From: B1 sp044370475 | Lineage (GTDB): Bacteria > Bacteroidota > Bacteroidia > UKL13-3 | Reading direction: 5' to 3' | DNA: 64,000 nucleotides | Assembly (NCBI GenBank): GCA_044370475.1 | Contig: JBILVK010000005.1 | Coordinates: forward strand, 1-64,000 | Shown here: positions 52,874 to 61,503 of the stretch, piece by piece | Layout: each line of letters opens with the position of its first letter | How positions within the stretch are numbered: position 1 is the stretch's first letter | Translations under genes and position numbers: made by a program | The notes under the pieces: model-generated | What the model was told of the DNA's origin: nothing | Database searches by the model: none | What the model saw: the letters and a program-made list of their open reading frames with translations, nothing else

Positions 52874-55627
52874 CTATTCTACTACTATTTTGTAGGTTTT
52901 TACAGCCTCATTCATTTCAATCTTCACTAGGTAAATACCTGCTTCCAAAGATTGAATATCTAAACTTACCATGCCATTGCTGGTATTGGTAAAACTCTTT
53001 TCTGATACTTTAGCACCTACCAAATTGTATATGCCAATTTGTGTTTTGCCCTTTACACTTTGTCCAAAATCTATATGCAAAGTTTCGTTGGCTGGGTTAG
53101 GGAAAAGTGTTGCATTGTTCAACAATACTTCTTCTAAACCTACCGCGTTACAAATGGTACAAGTATTCCAGCAATAAGCACCCACCATAATGGCGGCGGT
53201 ATCTTTAATATCTACAAAACGATTGGTGAAATTACCATCTGTTTTGGTACAAGGATCGCCAGGAGCAAAAGACTCTTCATCGTCCCAATTTCCAATGGTA
53301 TATTTAAAGGTATAGCTTCCTGTATCTAATGTTAAGGTAACAGAATAAATATTGTTTCCAATTAAAGTCATTGGGGTACAATTTCCACACCAGCCATTAA
53401 AGCTACCGTTAAGCGTTACTCCTTTGCTTAAATCACCTACATAGTTTTTCATGTTTACACGGAAAGTAATTTTGGTCTTAGGTGCAGCATTGGCGCAGCT
53501 TACACAACTTTCCCAACATACAACAGGCATAGTATCATTAACCTTGTTTACTGTAACGGTTCTATTGGTAAAACCAGACTTGGTAGTAGTACAAGAAGAA
53601 CCTTCTTTCAAGATTTCTTGTGCCGCCCAATTTCCGATGGTGTATTTAAAATCATATGTAGAATCTTTATCTAACAACACAGAGGCTGTCCAAACATCTG
53701 TACCTGCTTTTTTGGTCATAGGTGTGCATTTGCCACACCAGTTGTTAAAGCTACCATTTAAGGTTACGGTATCGCTAGGCGCCAAGGCGTATTTGCTCAT
53801 ATCAACTTGGAAAGTTAAATTGGTTTTGGTTGGACCACCAGCGGCGCAAGGACCACAAGTTTCCCAGCATACTGTTGGCAATGTTTGGTTGTTTTTACCA
53901 GTTGTAAATACCCTATTGGTAAAACCACTTGTTGTTTTGGTACACGTTAAGGTAGAAGCCAAATTTTCTGAAGATACCCAATTGCCAATGGCATACTTAA
54001 ACTCATATTCTTTGGCAGTATCCAAAGCTAAGGTGGTTGTCCAAATCTTGGTTCCAACTACATTGGTCATTTTATTACAAGCACCACACCATCCATTAAA
54101 GGTACCATTAAGCGTTACAGTATCACCAGGCGCCATTGGCACGTTCTTGGCATCAACCGTAAAAGTTACATTTACCTTCGCTCCTGGCGGCGGCGGTGTA
54201 ATTCCTCCACCAAAAACTACATTGTCAAAATAATAGGTCTTTTCGCCAGTTACGCTTCCAGCAACATTAAAATTAAAGAAAGCAGAAAGCATGTTATAGG
54301 TATAAGTATAATTAATAGCTGCTGTACCTGTTCCTTGGTTGGCAAAATTAAACTCAAGGGTTTGCCAAGCATTGGCAACAGTGGTGCGTGCATCGGTTTC
54401 AACAGACTTGGTATTGTCTCCAACTTGTTCTGCTTTTAAACGCACTACAATTCCGCTATCTGGTGAATAAACACGCATAGTCATTTTGTTTGCAGTTGGT
54501 GAAAATGGAATGGCCTGAGCCAAACCTGCTGTGGTGCTAAGTGTAGTTCCAGCCCATGTTTCAGCGGTATTCGATTTAATTGCTTTTCCTACTTTATTGC
54601 TGCTATTGGTTGGATCAGCCACAACAGAAGAAGTATTGCCACCAAAATCTACCATCGTGTAGTTTACATTGGCACTATCAAAATAAATTGGCACCCTAAC
54701 TTGAGCCAAAACCGGACCCGTTGGAGCAACCATAGCTATATCATCAAAATAATAAACCTTGGCACCAGCTGTACTTCCGGAAACATTAAAGTTAAAGAAT
54801 ACAGACATCTTTTTATAGGTATTGCCATAGTTAATAGCTGCTGTTCCTGTAGCTTGGTTGGCAAAGTTAAACTCGAGTGTTTGCCAAGCATTTGCAACTG
54901 TAGTACGTGCATCTGTTTCAACCGTAATAGTATTAACGGTTGCATCTTCTGCCTTTAATCTCACCACAATGCCGCTATCAGGTGAATATACGCGCATAGT
55001 TATTTTGCTGGTAGAAGGAGTAAACGGAATGGCAATAGGGAAACCAATAGTGCTACCAAGTGTGGAACCTGCCCATGTTTCGGCATTATTAGGTTTGGTA
55101 ATCTTACCTACTTTGTTGGTAGAAACCACTGGGTCGTTTGCAACTTCACTGGTATTTCCGCCAAAATCTATCATGGCATAGCTTACATTGGTACTATCGA
55201 AACGTACAGGCAAATTCATAGGCAATAAAGAAGAACAAGCAGTACATGAGTTCCAGCATACTGTTGGAATGGTAGTAGCAGCACTTACACTGATGGCCCT
55301 ATTGGTAAAACTTCCTGAGGTAATAGTACAAGGTGAACCATTGGTTAAAGCCTCTTGAGCCGTCCAACCCCCAATGGTGTATTTAAATTCGTGGTTTCCA
55401 GCAGGAATAGAGAAGGTGCCCTCCCAAACATTGGTGGTTCCTTGTTTCACGAGTGGGTTACATCTTCCACACCAGCTGTTCCAAGTACCATTTACGTAAA
55501 CGGTATCGTTTAGTCCCACATACTGAGACATGTCCACCTTAAAGGTAACATTGTAATTTTGTGCCTGCGCACTTGCCGACAGCAAGAGCAAAAGCATAAA
55601 AAGTTTAAAATTTGTAAATATTTTCAT
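52874..55627 (-). CDS. T9SS-exported, cysteine-rich carbohydrate-binding-like protein
   Basis: 917 residues from the ATG at 55627 ('MKIFTNFKLFMLLLLLSASA', cleavage at 'AQAQ'). Four starch-binding/E-set-like modules occur at about 22-135, 485-600, 600-712 and 716-825. Each has 'VTFxVDM', 'VTLNGSFNxWCGxCxxM', 'FKYTIGNW' and a trailing 'VCWExCxxC'. Between modules 1 and 2 are two near-duplicate jelly-roll domains (about 138-303, 310-472: 'DFGGNTS', 'MRVYSPDSGIVVRLKAE', 'ANAWQTLEFNFANQ'). A T9SS type A sorting domain ('ATLFPNPANETLHIDF') ends it. No catalytic domain is seen. Closeness to the glucan locus suggests glucan binding on the surface; starch-like ligands are an alternative. Confidence 0.85.
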   Translation of the reverse strand: MKIFTNFKLFMLLLLLSASAQAQNYNVTFKVDMSQYVGLNDTVYVNGTWNSWCGRCNPLVKQGTTNVWEGTFSIPAGNHEFKYTIGGWTAQEALTNGSPCTITSGSFTNRAISVSAATTIPTVCWNSCTACSSLLPMNLPVRFDSTNVSYAMIDFGGNTSEVANDPVVSTNKVGKITKPNNAETWAGSTLGSTIGFPIAIPFTPSTSKITMRVYSPDSGIVVRLKAEDATVNTITVETDARTTVANAWQTLEFNFANQATGTAAINYGNTYKKMSVFFNFNVSGSTAGAKVYYFDDIAMVAPTGPVLAQVRVPIYFDSANVNYTMVDFGGNTSSVVADPTNSSNKVGKAIKSNTAETWAGTTLSTTAGLAQAIPFSPTANKMTMRVYSPDSGIVVRLKAEQVGDNTKSVETDARTTVANAWQTLEFNFANQGTGTAAINYTYTYNMLSAFFNFNVAGSVTGEKTYYFDNVVFGGGITPPPPGAKVNVTFTVDAKNVPMAPGDTVTLNGTFNGWCGACNKMTNVVGTKIWTTTLALDTAKEYEFKYAIGNWVSSENLASTLTCTKTTSGFTNRVFTTGKNNQTLPTVCWETCGPCAAGGPTKTNLTFQVDMSKYALAPSDTVTLNGSFNNWCGKCTPMTKKAGTDVWTASVLLDKDSTYDFKYTIGNWAAQEILKEGSSCTTTKSGFTNRTVTVNKVNDTMPVVCWESCVSCANAAPKTKITFRVNMKNYVGDLSKGVTLNGSFNGWCGNCTPMTLIGNNIYSVTLTLDTGSYTFKYTIGNWDDEESFAPGDPCTKTDGNFTNRFVDIKDTAAIMVGAYCWNTCTICNAVGLEEVLLNNATLFPNPANETLHIDFGQSVKGKTQIGIYNLVGAKVSEKSFTNTSNGMVSLDIQSLEAGIYLVKIEMNEAVKTYKIVVE

Positions 55628-56020
55628 GTCGTGTTGATTTGTTGCGGTAAATTTAAAGCAATGCTGGAGCCTTGCCCGCATTTCCCAACCCTTCATTGCT
55701 TTCACTTGCAATCTTACTTGGAAACTAAACTACAACAATGCTACTACAACAATATCTAAAAAATTGTTTTACAGATATTTAGAGAATTTTTGAATTAAAC
55801 GAACTCCCCAAGCAAAACCCCACAATTGCCTCCTAAAGCAAAAATGCCATTCCCTTTTATAACCGTAAAACAACCTGCTAAATTAAATTAATTTTAGATT
55901 TCAAGTAAATTCAAGCTTTGCAAGAAGCTCAACTTGCAATAGAAAAAAAGTCCAAAACCAGATATAAATGCCAAAAAATGAAGCCAATTGCGCATAAAAA
56001 CAGATATTTTTACTTTTTCA
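55628..56020. other. Intergenic region without a recognised gene
   Basis: About 390 bp, AT-rich. It contains the upstream region of the 917-aa surface protein and leads to the tRNA promoter. A minus-strand frame of 81 codons (55894-56139) is rejected because it runs through the tRNA. Confidence 0.6.
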
Positions 56021-56051
56021 TTTGCAAAAGTGCAACAAATCCTTACTTTTG
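56021..56051 (+). promoter_or_regulatory. Consensus promoter of the tRNA gene
   Basis: TTTG (56021-56024), a 19-nt spacer and TACTTTTG (56044-56051) fit the Bacteroidota consensus. The tRNA begins 12 bp after the -7 element. The -7 box and following C are identical to those of the prfC promoter. Confidence 0.85.
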
Positions 56052-56063
56052 CACTCCCCAATA

Positions 56064-56136
56064 GGTGCGGTAGCTCAGTCGGTAGAGCAAAAGACTGAAA
56101 ATCTTTGTGTCGGGGGTTCGATTCCCTCCCACACCA
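56064..56136 (+). tRNA. tRNA-Phe (GAA)
   Basis: Cloverleaf of 73 nt: acceptor GGTGCGG, D-stem GCTC/GAGC, anticodon stem AAAGA/TCTTT with loop CTGAAAA (anticodon GAA), T-arm GGGGG-TTCGATT-CCCTC with one G-U pair, 3' acceptor CCACACC and discriminator A. CCA is not encoded (the genome continues CAAA). The fifth acceptor pair is a C-A mismatch, which is unusual in an otherwise standard tRNA. Confidence 0.95.
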
Positions 56137-56150
56137 CAAACAAAAAACAG

Positions 56151-56182
56151 AAAGCCTTGAATATTAAGTTATTCAGGGCTTT
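56151..56182 (+). terminator. Intrinsic terminator after tRNA-Phe
   Basis: AAAGCCTTGAATA (56151-56163) and TATTCAGGGCTTT (56170-56182) form a fully paired 13-bp stem with one G-U, followed by TTTTG. Confidence 0.88.
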
Positions 56183-56305
56183 TTTGTGTCTTTTAGTGGA
56201 ACTATAGTGGAACTTTTGGGATATTTGACTTTTTAATCTTTGTCTAACGAATAACTTATAACCCCTGTTTTATTAATCGAGGCATAACCTGTTTTATGAT
56301 ATAAG

Positions 56306-56404
56306 TGGAAATTCCGGACATATTGACCCCCTCTTACCGGCGCAAACTGACCCCCTCTTTTCCGGAGTAAATTGACCCCCTCTTACCGGCGCAAAATGAC
56401 CCCC
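56306..56404 (+). repeat. IS21 left end with four phased transposase sites
   Basis: Four TGACCCCCT-type boxes at 24-25 bp steps; boxes 1 and 3 also share the following CTTACCGGCGCAAA. Only two boxes exist at the right end, so the ends are asymmetric. Confidence 0.85.
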
Positions 56405-56456
56405 TAAAATAGCATGGTTGTTTAAGCGATTATAGTCACTGTCTTTGTTTGCCCAA

Positions 56457-58031
56457 ATGGCAACATTCATGTCTAATAATCGAATCAACATGTTCAAAAT
56501 TAAACAAATTATTCAACATTACACAGAAGGTCATGGTAGCAAGGCTATCAGCAAAATTACCCACACTTCGAGAAACACTGTTAAAGACTACATCCAGAGG
56601 TTCAAGACCTTTGGAGTTCCCTGGAATGAAATTCAGAATATGGATAACCAAACGTTATTCAATATTTTCACAAAACGTTCAGAAGAGAGTAGTCAGATTC
56701 TGGATCCTAAATACACAATGCTACAAAGCCTTCTGCCTGAAATTGTAAAGGCATTGAGAAAGAAAGGTATGACCATTTTTGAGCAATGGAGTCGGTATAA
56801 ACTAAATCATCCTCAAGGGTATCAATCGTCTCAGTTTTCATTCTATTTAAGGAGTTACCTAAAGACAAAAGAAACCTCTATGCATATTGATCACAAGGCA
56901 GGAGATAAGATTTATGTTGATTATTGCGGTGATAAACTCAAGATTGTAGACATTCTTACTGGTGAATTAATACCTGTTGAAGTATTTGTTGCCATATTGG
57001 GTTGTAGTCAATTAACCTTTGTTTGCGCTGTAAGAAGTCAGAAGACTGAGGATTTTATTTTGGGTTGTAAATTGGCTTTTGAATATTTTGAAGGAGTAAC
57101 AAGGGCGATTGTACCGGATAATCTTAAGGCAGCAGTAATCAAAACAAATAAGTACGAGCCTCAATTAAATCCACTTTTTGAGACCTTTTGCGAGCACTAT
57201 GGCACAGTTGTAATACCTGCAAGGGTTTATAAGCCCAAAGATAAGGCGCTGGTTGAAGGAGCAGTAAAGTTAACTTATCAGAAAATCTATGTTGGCCTTA
57301 GAGATCAAATATTTTTTAGTCTGGAAGAATTAAATGCGGCAATCCTTGAACTTCTCGAATTATATAACAATGCTCCTTTGAATAAGGAGGAGAGCCGCAG
57401 GGTTCGGTTTGAACAGGAAGAAAGGTCGGAAATGATTCCGCTTCCAGAATTGCCTTATGAAATAAGGGAAATGAAAATTTGCACGGTTTATAACAATGGT
57501 CATATCAAACTCTCTGTTGACAAGAATTTTTATAGTGTACCCTATGAGTATGTTGGAAAAAAGGTGAAAGTCCTTTACAACTCTTCTGTTGTTGAAATAT
57601 TCCACCAGTACACAATGCTAGCCAATCACCCGAGAAGTTACAGGAGAAATGCCTTTACGACTACCATGGATCATTTGGCCAGCACCCACCAGTTCATTGG
57701 AGGCAGGACTGAAGAATACTATTTAACAAAAGGATTGTCCATCTCTCCTGAAGTTGGCGCCTACCTCAAAGTTGTGTTCGACAACCATGATCACCCTGAG
57801 CAATCATTTTTAATATGTCAAGGAATCCTAAACCTATCGCCTGGTGTAGATCCCATAAGATTATCAAATGCCTGTAAAAGAGGTATGGAATATGGAGTTT
57901 ACAATTACCACACTATCGTAAATATTTTAAAAAAGGGATTGGATAACTATTCCTTAGAAGATGAAACACTATCCGAAAAAACAAAAACACCAAAACATAA
58001 AAACATTAGAGGCAAAGCCTACTATAATTAA
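56457..58031 (+). CDS. istA: IS21-family transposase IstA
   Basis: 524 residues from ATG 56457; another ATG at 56469 is as good. An N-terminal HTH ('KIKQIIQHYTEGHGSKAISKI') precedes the rve-type DDE core: Asp in 'KIYVDYCGD', Asp in 'IVPDNLKAAV' and Glu in 'KALVEGAVKLTYQ'. A C-terminal DNA-binding region ('FYSVPYEYVGKKVKV') is typical of IstA. It catalyses cut-and-join of the element together with IstB, encoded 8 bp downstream. No frameshift or missing catalytic residue. Confidence 0.95.
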   Translation: MATFMSNNRINMFKIKQIIQHYTEGHGSKAISKITHTSRNTVKDYIQRFKTFGVPWNEIQNMDNQTLFNIFTKRSEESSQILDPKYTMLQSLLPEIVKALRKKGMTIFEQWSRYKLNHPQGYQSSQFSFYLRSYLKTKETSMHIDHKAGDKIYVDYCGDKLKIVDILTGELIPVEVFVAILGCSQLTFVCAVRSQKTEDFILGCKLAFEYFEGVTRAIVPDNLKAAVIKTNKYEPQLNPLFETFCEHYGTVVIPARVYKPKDKALVEGAVKLTYQKIYVGLRDQIFFSLEELNAAILELLELYNNAPLNKEESRRVRFEQEERSEMIPLPELPYEIREMKICTVYNNGHIKLSVDKNFYSVPYEYVGKKVKVLYNSSVVEIFHQYTMLANHPRSYRRNAFTTTMDHLASTHQFIGGRTEEYYLTKGLSISPEVGAYLKVVFDNHDHPEQSFLICQGILNLSPGVDPIRLSNACKRGMEYGVYNYHTIVNILKKGLDNYSLEDETLSEKTKTPKHKNIRGKAYYN

Positions 58032-58039
58032 AAACAAAC

Positions 58040-58780
58040 ATGAAAAATGAAGTAACACTTGAACAGATGAGAAAAATGAAGCTCACTGGAATGTACCGAG
58101 GCTTTAAGACAGCCTTAGAGACTCAAAGCCTTTCAACACTCACAACGGATGAATTATTATCAATGTTGGTCGAACAGGAATGGGATGATCGACAGAACCG
58201 TATGGTAGAAAGATCGCTAAGAAATGCCAGGTTCCGCTATAAAACAAGCTTTGAGCAAATATCCTTTACAGAAGAAAGAGGAATAGACAGGAATCAAATA
58301 AACAGGTTGATGAATTGTGATTACATAGAAAAAGCAGAGAATATAATCATAACCGGAAGCACTGGAACTGGCAAGAGTTTTTTGGGTTCGGCTTTAGGAA
58401 ACCAAGCTTGTTTGGCTGGATATAAAGTGTTTTACGCTAACACCAATCGATTATTTACTCAGATAAAAATGGCAAAAGCTGATGGGTCATCAATAAAAGA
58501 GCTAAGTCGACTCGAAAAAACGGACTTAATAATACTTGATGATTTTGGAATTCAACCCTTCGACAACCAATCAAGACTGATATTAATGGAATTGATTGAA
58601 GACAGGCATGGGAAAAAATCTACGATATTTACTACCCAGGTACCAGTTACAAATTGGTATGAAATTATCGGAGATGAAACAATTGCAGATGCTATTTTAG
58701 ACAGGGTGGTACATGATGCCCATCGGATAGAATTGAAAGGAGATTCATTACGAAAAAAGGGAAGGCCTAAAATTGAATAA
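58040..58780 (+). CDS. istB: IS21-family helper ATPase IstB
   Basis: 246 residues. AAA+ domain with Walker A GSTGTGKS (106-113), Walker B 'DLIILDDFG' and sensor 'TIFTTQVP'. The N-terminal helical region ('EQMRKMKLTGMYRGF') is the IstB signature. It loads target DNA for IstA as a DnaA-like ATPase. Intact. Confidence 0.95.
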   Translation: MKNEVTLEQMRKMKLTGMYRGFKTALETQSLSTLTTDELLSMLVEQEWDDRQNRMVERSLRNARFRYKTSFEQISFTEERGIDRNQINRLMNCDYIEKAENIIITGSTGTGKSFLGSALGNQACLAGYKVFYANTNRLFTQIKMAKADGSSIKELSRLEKTDLIILDDFGIQPFDNQSRLILMELIEDRHGKKSTIFTTQVPVTNWYEIIGDETIADAILDRVVHDAHRIELKGDSLRKKGRPKIE

Positions 58781-58894
58781 AAATCCCTTTATTTGTATGT
58801 GACTAGTTGCTTAAATAATCAATGCTATTTTGCATCACCAAATGGGGGGTCAATTTCAAACGGAAACAGGGGGTCAATTTCACCGGTATATGCA

Positions 58895-59577
58895 GTTAAG
58901 GATGTTTATATTTGTGGTGGTGGGACCATAATGATAGATTGTAGAAATTAATAAAACCCAGTATCCAACTCAGGTATGTGCCAATTTATTTAGAAAATAT
59001 TAGCATCAATAAAAATAGGTTTCTCATTGGTTTGTTCCTACTTATCCCAATAATTTATAATTGCCTTTATTCCCTCTATATTAGCAAAATAGCAAGCAAG
59101 ATTTTGTAATAAAAAATATTAAATCAGGTTTCCCGGATTTAATATTCAACCCTTATAGGAATAATAACTCAAGATGTTCATCTTTGATTCTTTAAGCCAA
59201 TTTTATGAACAAAATGATAGAAAACCTCGAATCAACATTATTCTGTGTCATACAGGTTAATGAGTACTACCTACATCAAATGTTAAACACTAATATTCCA
59301 TTGCGTACACCAACTTTTGGAGTTCCACGCCATACAACAGTAAATATAATTGGGCACGGAATGTGAATTTTAGTTCAAATGCGGTAGGCAGATTTTACGG
59401 AGCTCTTTTATCTGGCTTTCCCTGCAGATGCATCAAAATAAAGTAGGCATAAAGCCAGACCAAAAAAAACTTCAATTATCTAAACCACCTCATTTAGTTT
59501 ATAAAAATGCCTGAAAAATAGCATTTGAGTTTTAATCTTTTTACTATATTGGCTCTTCATTAGGGCATAGGATTCAG
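58895..59577. other. Gene-poor stretch after the IS element
   Basis: About 680 bp with many stops in all frames. It contains an 11-bp inverted repeat at 59115-59146 and the promoter region of the TPR regulator. Parts near 59290-59430 have a more coding-like base composition and could be a decayed gene, but no reading frame survives. Confidence 0.5.
59115..59146 (-). terminator. Orphan terminator-like hairpin
   Basis: AATATTAAATC (59115-59125) and GATTTAATATT (59136-59146) are perfect complements with a 10-nt loop; the minus strand continues TTTTATTACAAAATC. No minus-strand gene ends here. Confidence 0.5.
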
Positions 59578-61347
59578 ATGAAAAAAAGGGTTCAAATAGT
59601 AAACAAAATCTATCTTTTTACGAAGCTTATAGGGATATCGTGCGCTATATTTTGGTTCGAACCGACCCTTGCACAAACAAAAATTGATAGCCTTAGAACC
59701 TTACTTGAGGCCGAAACAAACTTGCAACAAAGGGCAAACCTTTATAATGAACTTGCCTTAGAACAAAGGACATTCGACCTAAACAGCGCTTTTTCCTACG
59801 CAAGAACGGCACAAGAAATTGCTACCCAACATAGTTTTACGCGTGAATTAGGCGTGGCCCAAAGTGTTTTGGGCTTACTTTACTCCTATACCGACCTACT
59901 AGATAGTGCTGTTTATTGGAACTATTCGGCCATAGAATTGCTGCTGCCCAGTAGAGATAGTTTAGAGATTTCCAGGAATTACAACCGCTTAGGGTCAGAC
60001 TACCTATTACTCTTGCAAACAGATCAAGCCGCTGAGTACCTATTGCAAGGCGTGCATTGGTCCAATACGCCAAAAGTTAAAACCGTTGCGTTTAACAACC
60101 TTGGCATGATTAGTAAAAAAAATGGCGACTATGCCAAGGCTGTTTTTTATTATTTAAATGCTTTGAAGGAGCATGATAAAATTAATGAACCTGTTAGCAG
60201 AATGAGGGTGCTAAATAACTTGGGTGCGCTCTACATTCAAAAGAAGGATTATGTAAAAGCACAAAATTGTTTTGAGGAAGCTTATGAAATTGTAAAGATA
60301 AGCAATGATCAAGAAAGTTTGGCCCAAGTGTTTGGCGGATTAGGCATAACCACACACCATTTAGGTACTAAACAAGATGCCTTAAACTATTTTATTCAAT
60401 CTGCTGATTTGTTTAAAAAACTAGGACTTACAAGCGATTATGGCAAACAAATTCTCTCCATTGCTGACATTCAAAGTGAGTTAAAAAAATATAAGCTTGC
60501 TGAGGAAAACTACCATTTGGCAGAGCAAATATTAATTGAGAAAAAAGATACTTACGCCCTATCCGCCGTATATAATAATTTATCTGAGTGTCTCATTAAC
60601 CAAAATAAGCCCAAACAAGGGGCCCAATATTTGGAAAAAGCCTACAAATTATCCCTAACCTATAAAGATCTTAATTTTAATCGCCTCATCGTAAAAAATC
60701 TTAGCAGCATTTACGAAACGTTGGGAGAACCAGAAAAAGCCCTTAAATACCGAAAAATATATGAGGAATTGCATGAAGAAATGATAAATGTGGCCGAAAA
60801 TGTAAAGTATGCAGAACTAAACCACCAGTACGAAACAAGCAAAAAAGAAAAGAAAATTGAACAACAAAAAGTTCAAATCACAGAGATGACAAATAGTCGA
60901 AAAAGCTACTTATATATCCTTGCCATTCTTACTTTGCTACTAATTTTGTTTGGTTTCCTGTACAGAAAAAGAATAAAACACCAACAATCTCTCGAAGAAA
61001 ATATTTCTTCCATTGCCAAGCAAATTTCTTCCCTTAAATCAGAAAATGTCGCACTCAAGTCAAAGTTGGTTCAGACCGAAACAGAACTGCAGTCATTAGT
61101 ACTAAAATACTCAGAAGCTAAAGAAAAATTGCCTCCAAATTTAGTGGCGCTTTCTAAACGCGAATATGAAGTCCTACTTTTTATAGCCGAGGGCCTGAGC
61201 GACAAAGAGATAGCAGACAAAATCTTTGTGAGCGTCAATACAGTGAAAACACATGTGCGCAGAATCTATGATAAGCTACTTGTGAATAGCAGAATGGAAG
61301 CAACTAAAATGCTTAATAACTACCAATTGTTAGCCGAGGCTTCTTAG
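59578..61347 (+). CDS. TPR membrane regulator with LuxR-type HTH
   Basis: 589 residues. Signal peptide or anchor ending 'TLAQ' (about 33). TPR helices span about 40-420 ('AFNNLGMISKKNGDYAKAVFYYLNAL', 'VLNNLGALYIQKKDYVKAQNCFEEAY'). One membrane helix ('SYLYILAILTLLLILFGFLY', about 440-460) and a coiled coil follow. The HTH at about 525-589 ('LSKREYEVLLFIAEGLSDKEIADKIFVSVNTVKTHVRRIY') is complete. The TPR part is periplasmic and the HTH cytoplasmic. It probably regulates nearby surface genes such as the BNR protein downstream. Palindromes at 59654 ('WFEP') and 61068 ('VQTE'). Confidence 0.9.
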   Translation: MKKRVQIVNKIYLFTKLIGISCAIFWFEPTLAQTKIDSLRTLLEAETNLQQRANLYNELALEQRTFDLNSAFSYARTAQEIATQHSFTRELGVAQSVLGLLYSYTDLLDSAVYWNYSAIELLLPSRDSLEISRNYNRLGSDYLLLLQTDQAAEYLLQGVHWSNTPKVKTVAFNNLGMISKKNGDYAKAVFYYLNALKEHDKINEPVSRMRVLNNLGALYIQKKDYVKAQNCFEEAYEIVKISNDQESLAQVFGGLGITTHHLGTKQDALNYFIQSADLFKKLGLTSDYGKQILSIADIQSELKKYKLAEENYHLAEQILIEKKDTYALSAVYNNLSECLINQNKPKQGAQYLEKAYKLSLTYKDLNFNRLIVKNLSSIYETLGEPEKALKYRKIYEELHEEMINVAENVKYAELNHQYETSKKEKKIEQQKVQITEMTNSRKSYLYILAILTLLLILFGFLYRKRIKHQQSLEENISSIAKQISSLKSENVALKSKLVQTETELQSLVLKYSEAKEKLPPNLVALSKREYEVLLFIAEGLSDKEIADKIFVSVNTVKTHVRRIYDKLLVNSRMEATKMLNNYQLLAEAS

Positions 61348-61503
61348 TTAATGTTTCCTCAAAAAATACTCACTCATTACCTCTAAAAAACACAAAACTC
61401 TGCTTACCTGAACATTACAATTAAAGAAATTACAAAAAATCATCCTTTTGGATGACATCCTCAGGGTAAGGGTAAAGTTAAATTTGTCCATAAACTTAAA
61501 TTT

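Larger units (their letters stand above)
56306..58894 (+). mobile_element. IS21-family insertion sequence
   Basis: 2589 bp with istA and istB in the usual order. The left end starts TGGAAATTCCGGACATATTGACCCCC and the right end, read inward, TGCATATACCGGTGAAATTGACCCCC: 20 of 26 positions match, with terminal TG/CA. Inside the left end TGACCCCC recurs at 56324, 56348, 56373 and 56397; inside the right end its complement occurs at 58845 and 58869. The 24-25 bp periodicity is the multiple transposase-binding-site layout of IS21. No clean target duplication is seen (TAAG on both sides but with a 2-bp offset). Both genes are intact, so it is potentially active. Confidence 0.92.
893..61077. repeat. 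Dispersed palindromic motif GGTYYRRACC, 21 copies
   Basis: Exact matches start at 893, 4271, 8961, 9710, 12656, 13391, 14644, 16367, 18026, 25326, 27952, 31063, 31977, 34936, 35785, 38841, 44009, 51365, 51896, 59654 and 61068. GGTTCAGACC, on either strand, accounts for thirteen and GGTTCGAACC for four. Flanks often extend the core to TTGGTTCAGACCGAAA. Single-mismatch relatives occur near 8513, 21358, 27871, 37251, 37698, 40620, 48162 and 49400. Chance predicts about 0.6 matches at roughly 40% GC. Copies in genes fall in different frames (GLN, GSD, VQT, WSEP/WFEP), so no protein motif explains them. I found none inside 56306-58894 or 22281-24280. The count was made by eye and may be incomplete. 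Confidence 0.85.

Noticed and set aside
53451..54233. Plus-strand frame of 260 codons
   Set aside because: Antisense to the repeated modules of the T9SS protein; its apparent repeats mirror that protein.
55894..56139. Minus-strand frame of 81 codons
   Set aside because: Overlaps the tRNA-Phe gene and its promoter.
56209..56230. Repeat TAGTGGAAC next to the tRNA, possible attachment site
   Set aside because: Only two short copies, no integrase and no second copy of the tRNA 3' end in the window.
56324..56404. Short regularly spaced repeats resembling a CRISPR array
   Set aside because: The 24-25 bp spacing comes from IS21 transposase-binding boxes with inverted counterparts at the other end; no spacers or cas genes.
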